Source: Burkholderiales bacterium (lineage in GTDB: Bacteria > Pseudomonadota > Gammaproteobacteria > Burkholderiales > Burkholderiaceae_C). From it: a stretch of 41,253 bases of DNA. A program made the translations under genes and the position numbers. The DNA lies in assembly GCA_026932425.1 (NCBI GenBank), contig JAIXKN010000044.1, forward strand, positions 1-41,253, given 5' to 3'. The notes under the pieces were generated by a model. That model was not told where the DNA came from. It ran no database searches and worked only from the letters and a program-made list of their open reading frames with translations. Below, one piece after another: positions 26,433-35,989 of the stretch (position 1 is the first letter of the stretch; each line of letters opens with the position of its first letter).

Positions 26433-26864
26433 ATGCCCGATCGATCGAAGACCGTCGCCACCTGGCTGGCCCTGGCCGGCGGCGCGCTCGGCCTGCATCG
26501 CTTCTACCTTCGCGGCTGGCGCGACCTGTTCGGCTGGCTGCACCTACCGCCCGCGTTCGCGGGCCTGGTCGGCGTGCTGCGGATGCGCGAGCTCGGACAG
26601 GACGACGTGCTGTCGTGGCTGCTCCTCCCGATCCTCGGCGTCATGATCTCGCAGGGCCTGCTGACGGCGATCCTCTACGGGCTGACGCCCGATGAACGCT
26701 GGCGCGATCGCCACAATCCCGGCCATCCGGTGCGACGCACCGGATGGAGCCCGATCCTCGGCGTGATGCTGGCACTGCTGCTCGGCGGCATCGTGCTGAT
26801 GGCCACCGTCGCCTTCGGTTTCCAGAAGTTCTTCGAGTGGCAGGCAGCGGCGCTGCCGCTGTAA
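26433..26864 (+). CDS. TM2-domain-like small membrane protein
   Basis: The 143-residue protein starts [20 protein letters not shown] after a short basic lead, the pattern of TM2 proteins (G...G.HRFYL). Two further hydrophobic helices (about 60-82 and 106-130) follow, with a charged loop [15 protein letters not shown] between them. TM2 proteins are poorly understood. It converges with the PiT gene 45 bases away and is divergent from the rpsP operon. Confidence 0.75.
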   Translation: MPDRSKTVATWLALAGGALGLHRFYLRGWRDLFGWLHLPPAFAGLVGVLRMRELGQDDVLSWLLLPILGVMISQGLLTAILYGLTPDERWRDRHNPGHPVRRTGWSPILGVMLALLLGGIVLMATVAFGFQKFFEWQAAALPL

Positions 26865-26909
26865 GTAAGCCGGCAGCAGCGTCGCTGTCGGTCGCTGACG
26901 ACACCCGGC

Positions 26910-27920
26910 TCAGAACAGCAGCAGGCTGAACCAGTAGCAGAGCGCTGCGATCAGGGCCGCCGCCGGAATCGTCACGATCCATGCCAGCAGAATGTTTCCG
27001 GCCAGGCCCCAGCGCACCGCGGAGGCGTTCCTCACCGAGCCGACGCCGAAGATCGCGCCGGTGATCGTGTGCGTCGTCGACACCGGCACGCCGAGCGCGG
27101 TAGCCAGGAAGAGCGAGATCGACCCCCCCATCTCGGCGCTGAAGCCGCCCACCGGCTTGAGCTTGGTGATGCGCTGCCCCATGGTCTTGACGATGCGCCA
27201 ACCGCCGAACATCGTGCCCAGGCCGATCGCCAGGTAGCAGCTCCAGATCACCCAGGCCGGCGGCATCGAATCCGTGTCGCTGGTGTAGCCCGAGGCGATC
27301 AGCAGCATCCAGATGATGCCGATGGTCTTCTGGGCATCGTTGCCACCGTGTCCGAGCGAGTAGAGACCCGCCGACAACAGCTGGCCCCGACGGAACAACC
27401 GGTCCACGCGCAGCGGCGACTGGCGCCGGAAGGCCCAGGACACCGCGACCATCATGAGCCCGCCGAGCAGGAACCCGAGCAGCGGCGAGACGAAGATGAA
27501 GAGCACCGTCTTCAGGATGCCCGCGGCCAGCAGCGGCCCGGTGCCGGCCTTCGCGATGGCTGCCCCGACGATGCCGCCGATCAGCGCGTGCGAACTGCTG
27601 GAGGGGATGCCGTACCACCAGGTGATGACGTTCCAGGCGATCGCGCCTATCAAGGCGCCGAAGACGACGTGCTGGTCGATCACGTCCGCGTCGACGATGC
27701 CCTTGCCGACCGTCGAGGCCACCTTCAGATGGAAGACGAAAACCGCGGCAACGTTGAAGAACGCGGCAAAGAGCACCGCATGCTGCGGCTTGAGCACGCC
27801 GGTGGAGACGACCGTGGCGATCGAGTTCGCGGCGTCATGAAAGCCGTTCATGAAGTCGAACACCAGGGCCAGGGCGACCAGGGTCACCACCACCCACAGC
27901 GCGGTCGGGTCGGCTTGCAT
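26910..27920 (-). CDS. pit: Low-affinity inorganic phosphate transporter (PiT family)
   Basis: The 336-residue inner-membrane symporter imports phosphate with protons, typically as a metal-phosphate complex. The two PiT repeats are visible: FDFMNGFHDAANSIATVVST near the N terminus and LGHGGNDAQKTIGIIW with GVPVSTTHTITGAIFGVGSV toward the C terminus. About ten hydrophobic helices are present. It is 31 bases downstream of a DUF47 gene, its usual regulatory partner, and both form one operon. Confidence 0.95.
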   Translation of the reverse strand: MQADPTALWVVVTLVALALVFDFMNGFHDAANSIATVVSTGVLKPQHAVLFAAFFNVAAVFVFHLKVASTVGKGIVDADVIDQHVVFGALIGAIAWNVITWWYGIPSSSSHALIGGIVGAAIAKAGTGPLLAAGILKTVLFIFVSPLLGFLLGGLMMVAVSWAFRRQSPLRVDRLFRRGQLLSAGLYSLGHGGNDAQKTIGIIWMLLIASGYTSDTDSMPPAWVIWSCYLAIGLGTMFGGWRIVKTMGQRITKLKPVGGFSAEMGGSISLFLATALGVPVSTTHTITGAIFGVGSVRNASAVRWGLAGNILLAWIVTIPAAALIAALCYWFSLLLF

Positions 27921-27951
27921 CGGGATGCGGCTGGACGTCGGTCGGCCCGGT

Positions 27952-28599
27952 TCAGGAGTTCTCGAGCACCACGCCTTCGATCAGGTTGGCGACGTCCTCG
28001 CAGCGGTCGGAGATCAGCTCCAGGTGTTCGTACACCGCCTTGAGCTTGATCAGCTCGCGCGTGTCCTCCTCCTCGCGGAAGAGGCGCGAGAGCGCGCTGC
28101 GCAGCGCCTTGTCGGCCTCGCCCTCGAGCCGGTCGATCTCCTCGCAGGTGCGGATCGCATCCTCGACCACCCGCGCGTTCGAGAGCTTGGGCAGCAGGCC
28201 CACGGCGTGAGTGACCAGTTCGCAGCAGCGCACCGAAAGCACGGCCAGTCTCACGACATCCTCGCCGACCTGCTGCACGTCGTAGAGCGTCAGAACCTCG
28301 GTGCAGTCCTCGAGCAGGTCCAGCACGTCGTCCATCGCGTTGATCAGCCCGAGGATCTGCTCACGGTCGATCGGCGTGATGAAGGTCCGGTGCAGCATCT
28401 GACTGACCTCGTGCGTGATCCGGTCGGCGGCACGCTCGGCGGCATCGACCTCGGCGGCATGCTTCTCGCGCAGCGAAAGATCAGCGTAGTTCTTCACCAG
28501 CAGCATGAAGGCACGCGCACCCAGCGCGATCTGCTCGCCATGCGCATTGAAGCGCTCGAAGAAGTTGCCGTCCTTGGGCAGCAGCTTGCCGAAGACCAT
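27952..28599 (-). CDS. DUF47-family PhoU-like protein, partner of the PiT transporter
   Basis: The 215-residue all-helical protein has the PhoU-like fold. Metal-binding acidic/His positions are visible in ITHEVSQMLHRTFITPIDRE and LINAMDDVLDLLEDCTEVL, and the C-terminal EHLELISDRCEDVANLIEGV is conserved. DUF47 proteins sit beside PiT transporters and adjust their activity to phosphate supply. It is the first gene of the pair. A candidate -10 box TACAAT lies on the minus strand at 28727-28722. Confidence 0.92.
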   Translation of the reverse strand: MVFGKLLPKDGNFFERFNAHGEQIALGARAFMLLVKNYADLSLREKHAAEVDAAERAADRITHEVSQMLHRTFITPIDREQILGLINAMDDVLDLLEDCTEVLTLYDVQQVGEDVVRLAVLSVRCCELVTHAVGLLPKLSNARVVEDAIRTCEEIDRLEGEADKALRSALSRLFREEEDTRELIKLKAVYEHLELISDRCEDVANLIEGVVLENS

Positions 28600-28819
28600 G
28601 TTCTGATTCGGATGAGGTCAGCGTCCAGGTCCGACCGGGATTCCGGCGGACCCGCAGGTTCCGACCGGCCAAGCCGAGGTTCCTGCCAGGAAAGGCCGGC
28701 GCCATCGGCACCGACCGAAACATTGTAGGCGGGGGCCTGAACGTTGCCTGTCGGTCGACCCTCCTGCCACAGGCTTGCGCTGGACCGCGTGTTGCGCCAC
28801 GTGCGTTCAACGGCATGCG

Positions 28820-30526
28820 TCAGGCGGCCTGGTCGCTCTGCCCTGCGGGCTTGCGGCGGCGACGGCGACGACGCTTGGTCGTCGCCTCGTCGGTCGCAGC
28901 CGGATCCGCTCCCTCCGTCGTCGGTGCGATCTCCGCGATCTCCGCAGCAGCATCGGCGCCTGCCAAGGTCGGTACTGCTGCCGGAGCCACCGCCGGTCGA
29001 CCGGCGGCAGCTTCTCCGCGTGTGCGCCCGGTGTCCGCTTCGGCGCCCGGCACGGTCTTCTTCGAGGCCGGCTTGCCCTTGCCCGCAGCGCTCTGCGCCG
29101 GCTTGGGCGCACGGCGGGCCGCCGAAGCCGGGCGCAGCGCCAGCACCAGTGCCTCGCGCTCCTCGTCGTCGCCGAGCTGGTAATCCTCCCACCAGTCCGC
29201 GAGCTCCGCGTCGATCTCGCCGACATCGGCACGCAAGCGCAGGAAGTCGTAGCCGGCACGGAAACGCGGCTGCGCGACGAGCGATGCCGCCGAACTCGCG
29301 GTACGGCGCTCGAAGCGCGGCTGCATCTGCCAGATCTCGCGCATGTCGGCGGCGAGCTTGCCGCGGCCCGAGACATCGCCGATGCGCGCATCGAAGACCG
29401 CGTCGATCGCGTGCTGCAGCGCCGGGAACGGCGGCTCGCCGGCCTCGCGCAGCGCCGCCCAGCGCGCCTGCACGTCGTGCCAGAGCAGGCAGGCGAGCAT
29501 GAAGCTCGGCGCCACCGCGCGCCCCTCCTGCACGCGGCGGTCGGTGTCGGCCAGCGCGAGCTCGATGAAGCGCTCGCGCAGCGGATGCGGCTGGCGCGGG
29601 TGCAGCACGGCCTCGAGGATCGGGAAGACGCCGCGGTCCAGGCCATGCCGGCGCAGCTCCTCGATGCTGCGCAGCGCGTGCCCGGTCTGCAGCAGCTTGA
29701 GCATCTCGTCGAAGAGGCGCGAGGCCGGGACGTTGGCCAGCAGCACCGACATCTCGCGCAGCGGTGCCTGCGTCGCCGGGTCGAGCGTGAAGCCGAGCTT
29801 GGCCGCGAAGCGCACGACGCGGATGATGCGCACCGGGTCCTCGCGGTAACGCTGCGCCGGGTCGCCGATGATGCGCAGCACGCGTGCGCGCACGTCGGCG
29901 AGCCCGCCGTGGTAGTCGACGAGCAGCTGCGTCGTCGGGTCGTAGTACATCGCATTGACGGTGAAGTCGCGCCGCGCGGCGTCCTCGACCTGCTCGCCCC
30001 AGACGTTGTCGCGCAGCACGCGGCCGCTGGCATCGACGACATGCGTCTTGTCGCTGATCTGGTGCCGCGCGGTCTTCTCGTTGCCGTCGACCTGCTCGGC
30101 ACTGCTCGCGTCGAGGTAGGCGCGGAAGGTCGAGACCTCGACCACCTCGTGCTCGCGCCCGCGGCCGAACACCACGTGCACGAGCCTAAAGCGCCGCCCG
30201 ATGATGAACGCGCGCCGGAACAGCGCCTTGACCTGCTCGGGCGTCGCGTCGGTGGCGACGTCGAAGTCCTTGGGCGCCACCCCCACCAGCAGGTCGCGCA
30301 CCGCGCCGCCGACGATGTAGGCCTCGTGGCCCGCGTCCTTGAGCGTGCGCACGACACGCACCGCGCGCTCGTCCAGCAGCGTCGGGTCGATGTGGTGCTC
30401 GCTGGCCGGCACCTCGACGCGCCGGCCCAGCGGAATCGCCGTCGCCGGGATCGTCGCCCCCGCCGCGGAGGCGCTGCTGTTGCCGGCCGGCTTGCCGAGC
30501 AGCCGGTTGATGAAAGTCCTGATCAT
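28820..30526 (-). CDS. pcnB: Poly(A) polymerase I
   Basis: PcnB adds poly(A) tails to RNA and promotes its decay. The 568-residue protein begins MIRTFINRLLGKPAG. It carries the nucleotidyltransferase signature EAYIVGGAVRDLLVGVAPKD followed by FDVATDATPEQVKALF, in which the catalytic aspartates lie, then RRDFTVNAMYYD and REDPVRIIRVVRFAAKLGFT. The C terminus is long, low in complexity and ends with a run of Arg/Lys (KRRRRRRRKP), likely RNA-binding. Its start overlaps the HAD gene stop by four bases (ATGA). This makes a tight hda-HAD-pcnB cluster. Confidence 0.95.
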   Translation of the reverse strand: MIRTFINRLLGKPAGNSSASAAGATIPATAIPLGRRVEVPASEHHIDPTLLDERAVRVVRTLKDAGHEAYIVGGAVRDLLVGVAPKDFDVATDATPEQVKALFRRAFIIGRRFRLVHVVFGRGREHEVVEVSTFRAYLDASSAEQVDGNEKTARHQISDKTHVVDASGRVLRDNVWGEQVEDAARRDFTVNAMYYDPTTQLLVDYHGGLADVRARVLRIIGDPAQRYREDPVRIIRVVRFAAKLGFTLDPATQAPLREMSVLLANVPASRLFDEMLKLLQTGHALRSIEELRRHGLDRGVFPILEAVLHPRQPHPLRERFIELALADTDRRVQEGRAVAPSFMLACLLWHDVQARWAALREAGEPPFPALQHAIDAVFDARIGDVSGRGKLAADMREIWQMQPRFERRTASSAASLVAQPRFRAGYDFLRLRADVGEIDAELADWWEDYQLGDDEEREALVLALRPASAARRAPKPAQSAAGKGKPASKKTVPGAEADTGRTRGEAAAGRPAVAPAAVPTLAGADAAAEIAEIAPTTEGADPAATDEATTKRRRRRRRKPAGQSDQAA

Positions 30527-31191
30527 GCAAAGAGCCTGAGAATGGGCCAGCTCCGCTGCCGCGCCAGGGCCTCGAGCGTCGGGCTCGGGTTGGTCGCCAC
30601 CGGGTGGCTGACGCGCTCGAGCAACGGCAGGTCGTTGGTCGAATCGCTGTAGAAGACCTGGGTCTCGAAGTCGTCGATGCGGCGCCCGATCGAGCGCAGC
30701 CACTGCTCGACGCGCTCGATCTTGCCGTCGCGGAACGCCGGCGTGCCGCGGATCGCACCGGTCGGGCGGCCGCCGGCGTCGCGCTCGAGCTCGGTGGCAA
30801 TCAGCGTCTCGATGCCCAGCAGCTCGGCGAACGGCCGCGTCACGAAGTCGTTGGTCGCGGTGACGATCGCCATCAGGTCGCCGGCCTGGCGGTGCTTCTG
30901 CACCAGATCCAGGGCGCTTGGCCGCAGCGCGGGGCGCGCGACCTCGTCGACGAAACGCGCCTGCAGCGCCCGCACCTCCTGCATCGGGCGGGCGCGCCAG
31001 GCGGCGGTGCAAAAGTCGACGTAGGCGTCGATGTCCAGCTGCTCGGCCTTGTACTGCTCATAGAAGTCGTCGTTGCGACGGCGGTATTCGTCGCCGTCGG
31101 CCCAGCCGCTGGCGATCAGGAACTCGCCGAAGGCGTGGTCGGAGTCGATCGGCAGCAGCGTGCCGTCGAGGTCGAACAGGGCCAGCCTCAC
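30523..31191 (-). CDS. HAD-IB family phosphohydrolase (SerB-like)
   Basis: The 222-residue hydrolase has motif I LFDLDGTLLP at its N terminus (nucleophile Asp7 and Asp9), motif II in AIVTATNDFVTRP and the motif IV region YSDSTNDLPLL. Its C1 cap is typical of subfamily IB, as in phosphoserine phosphatase. The substrate is not clear. GTG 31191 overlaps the hda stop, and its own stop overlaps pcnB, so all three are translationally coupled. Confidence 0.9.
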   Translation of the reverse strand: MRLALFDLDGTLLPIDSDHAFGEFLIASGWADGDEYRRRNDDFYEQYKAEQLDIDAYVDFCTAAWRARPMQEVRALQARFVDEVARPALRPSALDLVQKHRQAGDLMAIVTATNDFVTRPFAELLGIETLIATELERDAGGRPTGAIRGTPAFRDGKIERVEQWLRSIGRRIDDFETQVFYSDSTNDLPLLERVSHPVATNPSPTLEALARQRSWPILRLFA

Positions 31192-31862
31192 GCCGCCTGC
31201 CCTTCCTCGGCCAGCATGCTGCGGAGCAGGGGCACGGTGATCGCGCGTGAGCGCGAGAGCGCATAGTGGTCCAGACGGTCGAGCAGGTTCATCAGAAAGC
31301 CCATGTCGCGCGCGAAGCGCCTCAGCAGGTGGTCCATCACCTCATCGGAGAGAAAGACGCCGCGCCGATCGGCTTCACGGCGCAGCGCCGCCCGCGTCTG
31401 CTCCTCGGACAGCGGCTGCAGCGCGAACACATGCCCCCAGCCGAGCCGCGTGCGCAGGTCGTCGCGCAGCGGCAGGTCCACCGGCGGCAGGCTGCCGGCG
31501 GCGGCGAGCTGCACGCCCTGCCCGGTCGCCTCGACGAAGAGCGCGAAGGCCGCGTGCTGCGCGGCGCTGTCGAGCGCCTCGCAGCGGTCGATCACCACGA
31601 GCGACCACTCCGGCAGCAACTCCCAGGGCTGCGGATCGGCGGCATCGAACCAGCCTACGCGCAGACCCTGCTGCTGCAGCCGGTACGCCAGCGCCCGCAG
31701 CAGATGCGTCTTGCCGCTGCCCTGCGCCCCCCACAGGTAGACCGGCGGCGCCGGCGGCACGAGCTCACGCAGATGCTCGACCGCGGCCGCGTTCGGCCCC
31801 GGAAGGTAGGTGTCGAAGGTCGGCAGCGGGGGCGTGCCGATGGCCAGAGGGATCTGCTGCAT
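31188..31862 (-). CDS. hda: DnaA regulatory inactivator Hda-like AAA+ protein
   Basis: Hda binds the DNA-loaded sliding clamp and makes DnaA hydrolyse ATP, preventing over-initiation of replication. The 224-residue protein opens with MQQIPLAIG, in which QQIPLAI could be the clamp-binding motif. Walker A (GAQGSGKTH, about 45-53), Walker B (LVVIDRCEALD) and the DnaA-like sensor region (RTRLGWGHVFAL) follow. Met 31862 is chosen since this start places the clamp motif at the N terminus. It is the first gene of the hda-HAD-pcnB cluster. Confidence 0.9.
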   Translation of the reverse strand: MQQIPLAIGTPPLPTFDTYLPGPNAAAVEHLRELVPPAPPVYLWGAQGSGKTHLLRALAYRLQQQGLRVGWFDAADPQPWELLPEWSLVVIDRCEALDSAAQHAAFALFVEATGQGVQLAAAGSLPPVDLPLRDDLRTRLGWGHVFALQPLSEEQTRAALRREADRRGVFLSDEVMDHLLRRFARDMGFLMNLLDRLDHYALSRSRAITVPLLRSMLAEEGQAA

Positions 31863-32018
31863 GAAGAACAAGCCCGTCGCGCCTGCCTGCCGCCTGCTGA
31901 CCCTCACGGGCGCAGCACAAGCGGCGTCACACGGTTTGTCACGGGGCAGACGCGCCGAACGCGCTGGACTTCAGGATACCGCCGGGCTTGCACGGGTCGG
32001 ACCGGCCCCGAGTGTAGG

Positions 32019-33575
32019 TCAGCCCCGGCGATGGAACTGGCGCCAGCGGATCCCGGCAAGGCGCAGCGTCGCTAGGTAGGCCAGCGCCGCACCGATCAGG
32101 ACGAGCGCCATCAGCCCGGCGCGCTCGAGCCGCTGCGCCCCGAGCGCGATCCAGTCGATCCGGCTGCCGGCCAGGTGCAGCAGCAGCGTCAGCACCAGGC
32201 AGGCCAGCGCCACCTGCAGCGCAAAGCGCGGCCAGCCAGCCTGCGGGCGATAGGCCCCGCGCTTGCGCAGGCCGTGCAGCAGGAAGCCCGCGTTGGCAAG
32301 CGCCCCAAGGCCGATCGACAAGGCAAGCCCCGCAACGCCGAGCCAGGGCACGAAGACGAGGTTCATCAGCTGTGTCGCCACGAGCACGCCGATCGCGATC
32401 CGTACCGGCGTGCGGATGTCCTGGCGGGCGTAGAAGCCCGGTGCCAGCACCTTGATCGCCACCAGCCCGAGCAGCCCGAAGCCGTAGCCGCGCAGCGCTG
32501 CCGCGGACTGGAGCACGTCCTCGGCGGTGAACGCGCCGTAATGGAAGAGCACCGCGATCAGCGGGGCCGGGAAGACGAAGAGCGCGACCGCGCAGGGCAG
32601 CGCCAGCATCAGCACCAGGCGCAGGCCCCAGTCGAGCAGCCCGCTGTAGCCTTCATGGTCCTCACGACCGCGTGCTGCCGCCAGTTGCGGCAGCAGCACC
32701 GAGCCCAGCGCCACCCCGAGCAGCGCGGTCGGGAACTCCATCAGCCGGTCTGCGTAGAACAGCCACGAGACCGCGCCGACGCCCAGGTGCGAGGCGATCT
32801 GCGTGTTGATCAGCAGCGAGAGCTGCGCCACCGAGACGCCGAGCACCGCCGGCGCCATCAGCGCGAGGATGCGGTGCACGCCCGGATGCGTCCAGGCGCG
32901 GCGCAGCCCGGCCGGGGTCAGACCCAGCCGCGGCAGCTTGCCGATGCGCGCCAGCGCCGGCACCTGCAGCGCGAGTTGCAGCACGCCACCGACGACGACA
33001 CCGGCTGCCAGCACGAGAATGGGCTCGAGCCCCCAGCGCTCGAAGAGCGGCACGCCCAGCCACGCCGCGGCGATGAGGCTCAGGTTCAGCAGCACCGGCG
33101 TGAAGGCCGGCACCGCGAAGCGCTTCCAGGTGTTGAGGATGCCGGCCGAGAGCGCCACCATCGACATGAAGCCGATGTAGGGGAACATCCAGCGCGCCAT
33201 CAGCACCGCGAGGTCGAAGGCCTGCAGGCCCGCGGCAAGCAGCCAGACCAGCACCGGCGCGGCGACGATGCCCGCGACGCAGGTCGCCAGCAGCACCCAC
33301 GCGAGCACGGTGGCCACGGCGTCGATCAGCGCCTGCGTCGCGTCGTCGCCCTCGCGCTCTCGCGTGGCGGCCAGGAAGGGGACGAAGGCCTGCGAGAACG
33401 CGCCCTCGGCGAAGAGCCGCCGCAGCAGGTTGGGCAGCCGGAAGGCGACGTTGAACGCGTCGGTGAGCGCGCCCGCGCCGAACTGCGCCGCGATGAGCTG
33501 GTCGCGCACCAGGCCCGTCACCCGGGAGACGAGCGTGAAGAGCGAGACGGTGGAAGCGGCCTTGAGAAGGTTCAC
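32019..33575 (-). CDS. murJ: Lipid II flippase MurJ (MviN)
   Basis: MurJ moves lipid II across the inner membrane for peptidoglycan synthesis. The 518-residue protein begins [20 protein letters not shown] followed by GLVRDQL. It has 14 or so hydrophobic helices and the conserved [20 protein letters not shown], typical of MviN proteins. A TATAAT box on the minus strand (33601-33596) lies about 20 bases before the start, which implies a very short leader. It is divergent from rpsT. Confidence 0.95.
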   Translation of the reverse strand: MNLLKAASTVSLFTLVSRVTGLVRDQLIAAQFGAGALTDAFNVAFRLPNLLRRLFAEGAFSQAFVPFLAATREREGDDATQALIDAVATVLAWVLLATCVAGIVAAPVLVWLLAAGLQAFDLAVLMARWMFPYIGFMSMVALSAGILNTWKRFAVPAFTPVLLNLSLIAAAWLGVPLFERWGLEPILVLAAGVVVGGVLQLALQVPALARIGKLPRLGLTPAGLRRAWTHPGVHRILALMAPAVLGVSVAQLSLLINTQIASHLGVGAVSWLFYADRLMEFPTALLGVALGSVLLPQLAAARGREDHEGYSGLLDWGLRLVLMLALPCAVALFVFPAPLIAVLFHYGAFTAEDVLQSAAALRGYGFGLLGLVAIKVLAPGFYARQDIRTPVRIAIGVLVATQLMNLVFVPWLGVAGLALSIGLGALANAGFLLHGLRKRGAYRPQAGWPRFALQVALACLVLTLLLHLAGSRIDWIALGAQRLERAGLMALVLIGAALAYLATLRLAGIRWRQFHRRG

Positions 33576-33595
33576 GGGAGCGCGCAGGCCGCGGC

Positions 33596-33601
33596 ATTAT
33601 A
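33596..33601 (-). promoter_or_regulatory. -10 box of the murJ promoter
   Basis: TATAAT on the minus strand lies 21 bases before the murJ start codon, so the leader would be only about 15 bases. It overlaps the region serving the divergent rpsT promoter. Confidence 0.5.
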
Positions 33602-33644
33602 GGTCGCTGCACCACAGGCCCTGGCGCGGTGCACCAAACCGCGC

Positions 33645-33650
33645 TATACT
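33645..33650 (+). promoter_or_regulatory. -10 box of the rpsT promoter
   Basis: TATACT lies 50 bases before the rpsT start. The -35 box is poor (CTGGCG around 33621). The two divergent promoters for murJ and rpsT are packed into about 55 bases. Confidence 0.5.
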
Positions 33651-33699
33651 CTATAGCTTTTGCACCGACTGCTGCCGCAAGCACTGCAAGCTACACCGC

Positions 33700-34002
33700 A
33701 TGGCCACTTCCGCTAAAGCCAAGAAGAAGACCGTCCGCCTCGCCTCGGGGCGCAAGCGTGCCCGCCAGAACGTGGCGCTCAACGCCGCCAACACCTCGCT
33801 GCGCTCGCGCTTTCGCACGATGGTCAAGAAGGTGAACAAGGCCGTGGCCGGCGGCGACAAGGCACAGGCCAGCGAGGTCTTCAAGAGCGCCCAGAGCGTC
33901 ATCGACTCGGTCGCCGACAAGGGCATCTTCCACAAGAACAAGGCCGCCCGCATCAAGAGCCGCCTCTCGGCGCGCATCAAGGCACTGTCGGCCAGCGCCT
34001 GA
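33700..34002 (+). CDS. rpsT: 30S ribosomal protein S20
   Basis: The 100-residue S20 binds 16S rRNA early in 30S assembly. After a lysine-rich start ([20 protein letters not shown]), the conserved middle reads [18 protein letters not shown], and the end [20 protein letters not shown] is typical. It is somewhat longer than the E. coli protein (87 residues). ATG 33700 is the natural start, and a strong terminator follows at 34051. Confidence 0.97.
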   Translation: MATSAKAKKKTVRLASGRKRARQNVALNAANTSLRSRFRTMVKKVNKAVAGGDKAQASEVFKSAQSVIDSVADKGIFHKNKAARIKSRLSARIKALSASA

Positions 34003-34050
34003 GTCAAGCCCCGCACGCAAAGGCCGCGGCAAGGCCGCGGTACACCACAG

Positions 34051-34079
34051 AGGCCTGCACGAGCAGGCCTTTTGTCTTT
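34051..34079 (+). terminator. Rho-independent terminator after rpsT
   Basis: AGGCCTGC (34051-34058) and GCAGGCCT (34063-34070) pair around ACGA and are followed by TTTTGTCTTT. It lies 49 bases past the rpsT stop. The structure may also serve the convergent DUF3579 gene from the other side. Confidence 0.85.
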
Positions 34080-34118
34080 GCGCGCAAACCGGCGGCCTCG
34101 GACGCTGGCGGCAAGCGG

Positions 34119-34460
34119 TCACCCCCCCTGCGCAGACTTCGGACTCTCGCCGCTTGGGCTGATCTCGACCACCGGCAGGTCGTTGTCCCGCGCGAAGTCC
34201 ACGACGAAGTCCCAGGCCATCGGCTCGATCTCCCGAAGGGCTTCATCGATCATCACGCACTTGACGCCGTCGACGACGCGCGGCACGCAGTAGGGCGAGA
34301 AGCCCAGGTGTGCGCCGATGCGGGCAAAGCCGCCGCTGCCGCCGGGCCGAAAGCTCGCCATCGCGCCGGCCAGGCGCTCGGCCCAGTCGCTCGGACGGAA
34401 CTGGCGACCCTGACGGGTGACGCCCTGGATGTAGTACTGGCGAGGGGCTGGGGAGGTCAT
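34119..34460 (-). CDS. DUF3579 family protein
   Basis: The 113-residue protein is a small conserved betaproteobacterial family of unknown function. It begins MTSPAPRQYYIQGVTRQGRQ and contains FRPSDWAERLAGAMASFRPG and SPYCVPRVVDGVKCVMIDEA, ending with a short acidic and serine-rich tail. The start at 34460 fits the family, and the frame upstream is not conserved. It commonly lies beside arginine biosynthesis genes, as here next to argD in divergent orientation. Confidence 0.85.
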   Translation of the reverse strand: MTSPAPRQYYIQGVTRQGRQFRPSDWAERLAGAMASFRPGGSGGFARIGAHLGFSPYCVPRVVDGVKCVMIDEALREIEPMAWDFVVDFARDNDLPVVEISPSGESPKSAQGG

Positions 34461-34774
34461 CGGTCGAGGCGCGCTGGCCTTGCCGAGCCAGACGATGAAA
34501 GTCCGGCCTTTTAGCAGACCCTTGTTTCCCGTGGCTGACGGCTGCCGACGACGCGGCCAGCCGAGTGCAGGGCCACGCGGCTGCTGCACGAGCGCATGAC
34601 GCATGACGCATGATGCATGCGCGGGCCTTGCCGGCATGCTCTGGCCTGCAGCACGGGGCGCCCTTAGAATCCGTTCCCGGCCGGCGGTGACCGAATGGGT
34701 TGCGCGCCGGCTTTGTCGTTGGAACCGCCCTTCAACCGTCTTCCCTTCTTCGACCCCGAACCCGAAAGGACCGC
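34461..34774. other. Divergent promoter region of DUF3579 and argD
   Basis: No gene is visible in these 314 bases. A -10-like TAGAAT (34665-34670) could drive argD with a leader of about 100 bases, with a weak -35 (TGGCCT, 34642-34647) 17 bases before it. Four tandem 7-bp units at 34594-34621 lie in the middle. A ribosome site AAAGGA precedes argD. Confidence 0.5.
34594..34621. repeat. Four tandem 7-bp repeats (GCATGAY-like)
   Basis: GCATGAC, GCATGAC, GCATGAT and GCATGCG follow one another without spacing. They lie between the divergent DUF3579 and argD genes. They could be a simple-sequence expansion or an array of contacts for a regulator. Confidence 0.7.
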
Positions 34775-35989
34775 ATGAACGCCCCGGACCCCGCTGTCGC
34801 GAACCCGATGCCGCATGTGATGAACACCTACGGCCGCCTGCCGCTCGCGCTCTCGCACGGCGAGGGCTGCCGCGTCTGGGACACGAAGGGGCGACGCTAT
34901 CTGGACGCCCTCGCCGGCATCGCGGTCAGCACGCTCGGGCACAAGCATCCACGCCTCGTTCCCGCGCTGCAGGACCAGGTCGCCAGGATCATCCACTGCA
35001 GCAACTACTACGAGGTGCCGCTGCAGGAGGAACTTGCCGCGCGGCTGTGCGAGCTCTCGGGCATGGACTCGGTCTTCTTCTGCAACAGCGGGCTCGAAGC
35101 CAACGAGGCCGCGATCAAGCTCGCGCGCAAGTACGGGCACGAGAAGGGCATCGCGCGCCCGGAGATCATCGTCTGCGAGAAGGCCTTCCACGGCCGCTCG
35201 CTGGCCACGCTCTCGGCCACCGGCAACCCGAAGATCCAGGAAGGCTTCGAGCCGCTGGTCGAGGGCTTCGTGCGCGTGTCGCTCAACGACCTGGCCGCAA
35301 TCGAGGCCGTGGCCGCCAGCAACCGCAACGTCGTCGCCGTCTTCCTCGAGACGATCCAGGGCGAAGGCGGCATCAACCCCGCGCGCAACGACTACCTGCA
35401 GGGCCTGCGCGCGCTCTGCGACCGCCAGGGCTGGCTGCTGATGCTCGACGAGGTCCAGTGCGGCATCGGCCGCACCGGCAAGTGGTTCGCGCACCAGTGG
35501 GCCGGGATCAAACCCGACGTGATGCCGCTGGCCAAGGGCCTGGGCTCGGGCGTGCCCATCGGGGCCGTCGTCGCCGGTCCGAAGGCCGCGCGCATCTTCC
35601 AGCCCGGCAACCACGGCACGACCTTCGGCGGCAACCCGCTGGCGATGCGCGCCGGCGTCGAGACGCTGAAGATCATGACCCAGGACCGGCTGCTCGAGAA
35701 CGCCGCCGCGCGCGGCGCGCAGCTGCGCAGCGCGTTCGAGAAGGCCTTCGCGGATGAGCCCGGTGTGCGCGAGATCCGCGGCGACGGGCTGATGATCGGC
35801 ATCGAGCTCGACCGCGCCTGCGGCGCCCTGCTCAAGCGCGCCGCCGAGGCCGGGCTCCTGATGAGCGTCACCGCCGACAGCGTGATCCGCCTGCTGCCGC
35901 CGCTGATCCTGTCGCCGCAGGAAGCCGACGAGATCGTCGCGATCCTCGTGCCGCTGGTGAAGGCCTTCCTTGCCGAAGCGAAGGGATGA
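34775..35989 (+). CDS. argD: Acetylornithine aminotransferase
   Basis: ArgD converts N-acetylglutamate semialdehyde to N-acetylornithine in arginine synthesis and may also serve lysine synthesis (succinyldiaminopimelate aminotransferase). The 404-residue class III aminotransferase shows FFCNSGLEANEAAIKLARKY, the cofactor-binding DEVQCG (225-230) and the PLP lysine at 254 (MPLAKGLGSGVPIG). ATG 34775 is preceded by AAAGGA. Its stop overlaps the nominal argF start (ATGA). Confidence 0.95.
   Translation: MNAPDPAVANPMPHVMNTYGRLPLALSHGEGCRVWDTKGRRYLDALAGIAVSTLGHKHPRLVPALQDQVARIIHCSNYYEVPLQEELAARLCELSGMDSVFFCNSGLEANEAAIKLARKYGHEKGIARPEIIVCEKAFHGRSLATLSATGNPKIQEGFEPLVEGFVRVSLNDLAAIEAVAASNRNVVAVFLETIQGEGGINPARNDYLQGLRALCDRQGWLLMLDEVQCGIGRTGKWFAHQWAGIKPDVMPLAKGLGSGVPIGAVVAGPKAARIFQPGNHGTTFGGNPLAMRAGVETLKIMTQDRLLENAAARGAQLRSAFEKAFADEPGVREIRGDGLMIGIELDRACGALLKRAAEAGLLMSVTADSVIRLLPPLILSPQEADEIVAILVPLVKAFLAEAKG

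Noticed and set aside
30527..31012. Upstream extension of the pcnB frame
   Set aside because: It overlaps the HAD gene, whose motifs are intact. The family start MIRTFINRLLGK is at 30526.
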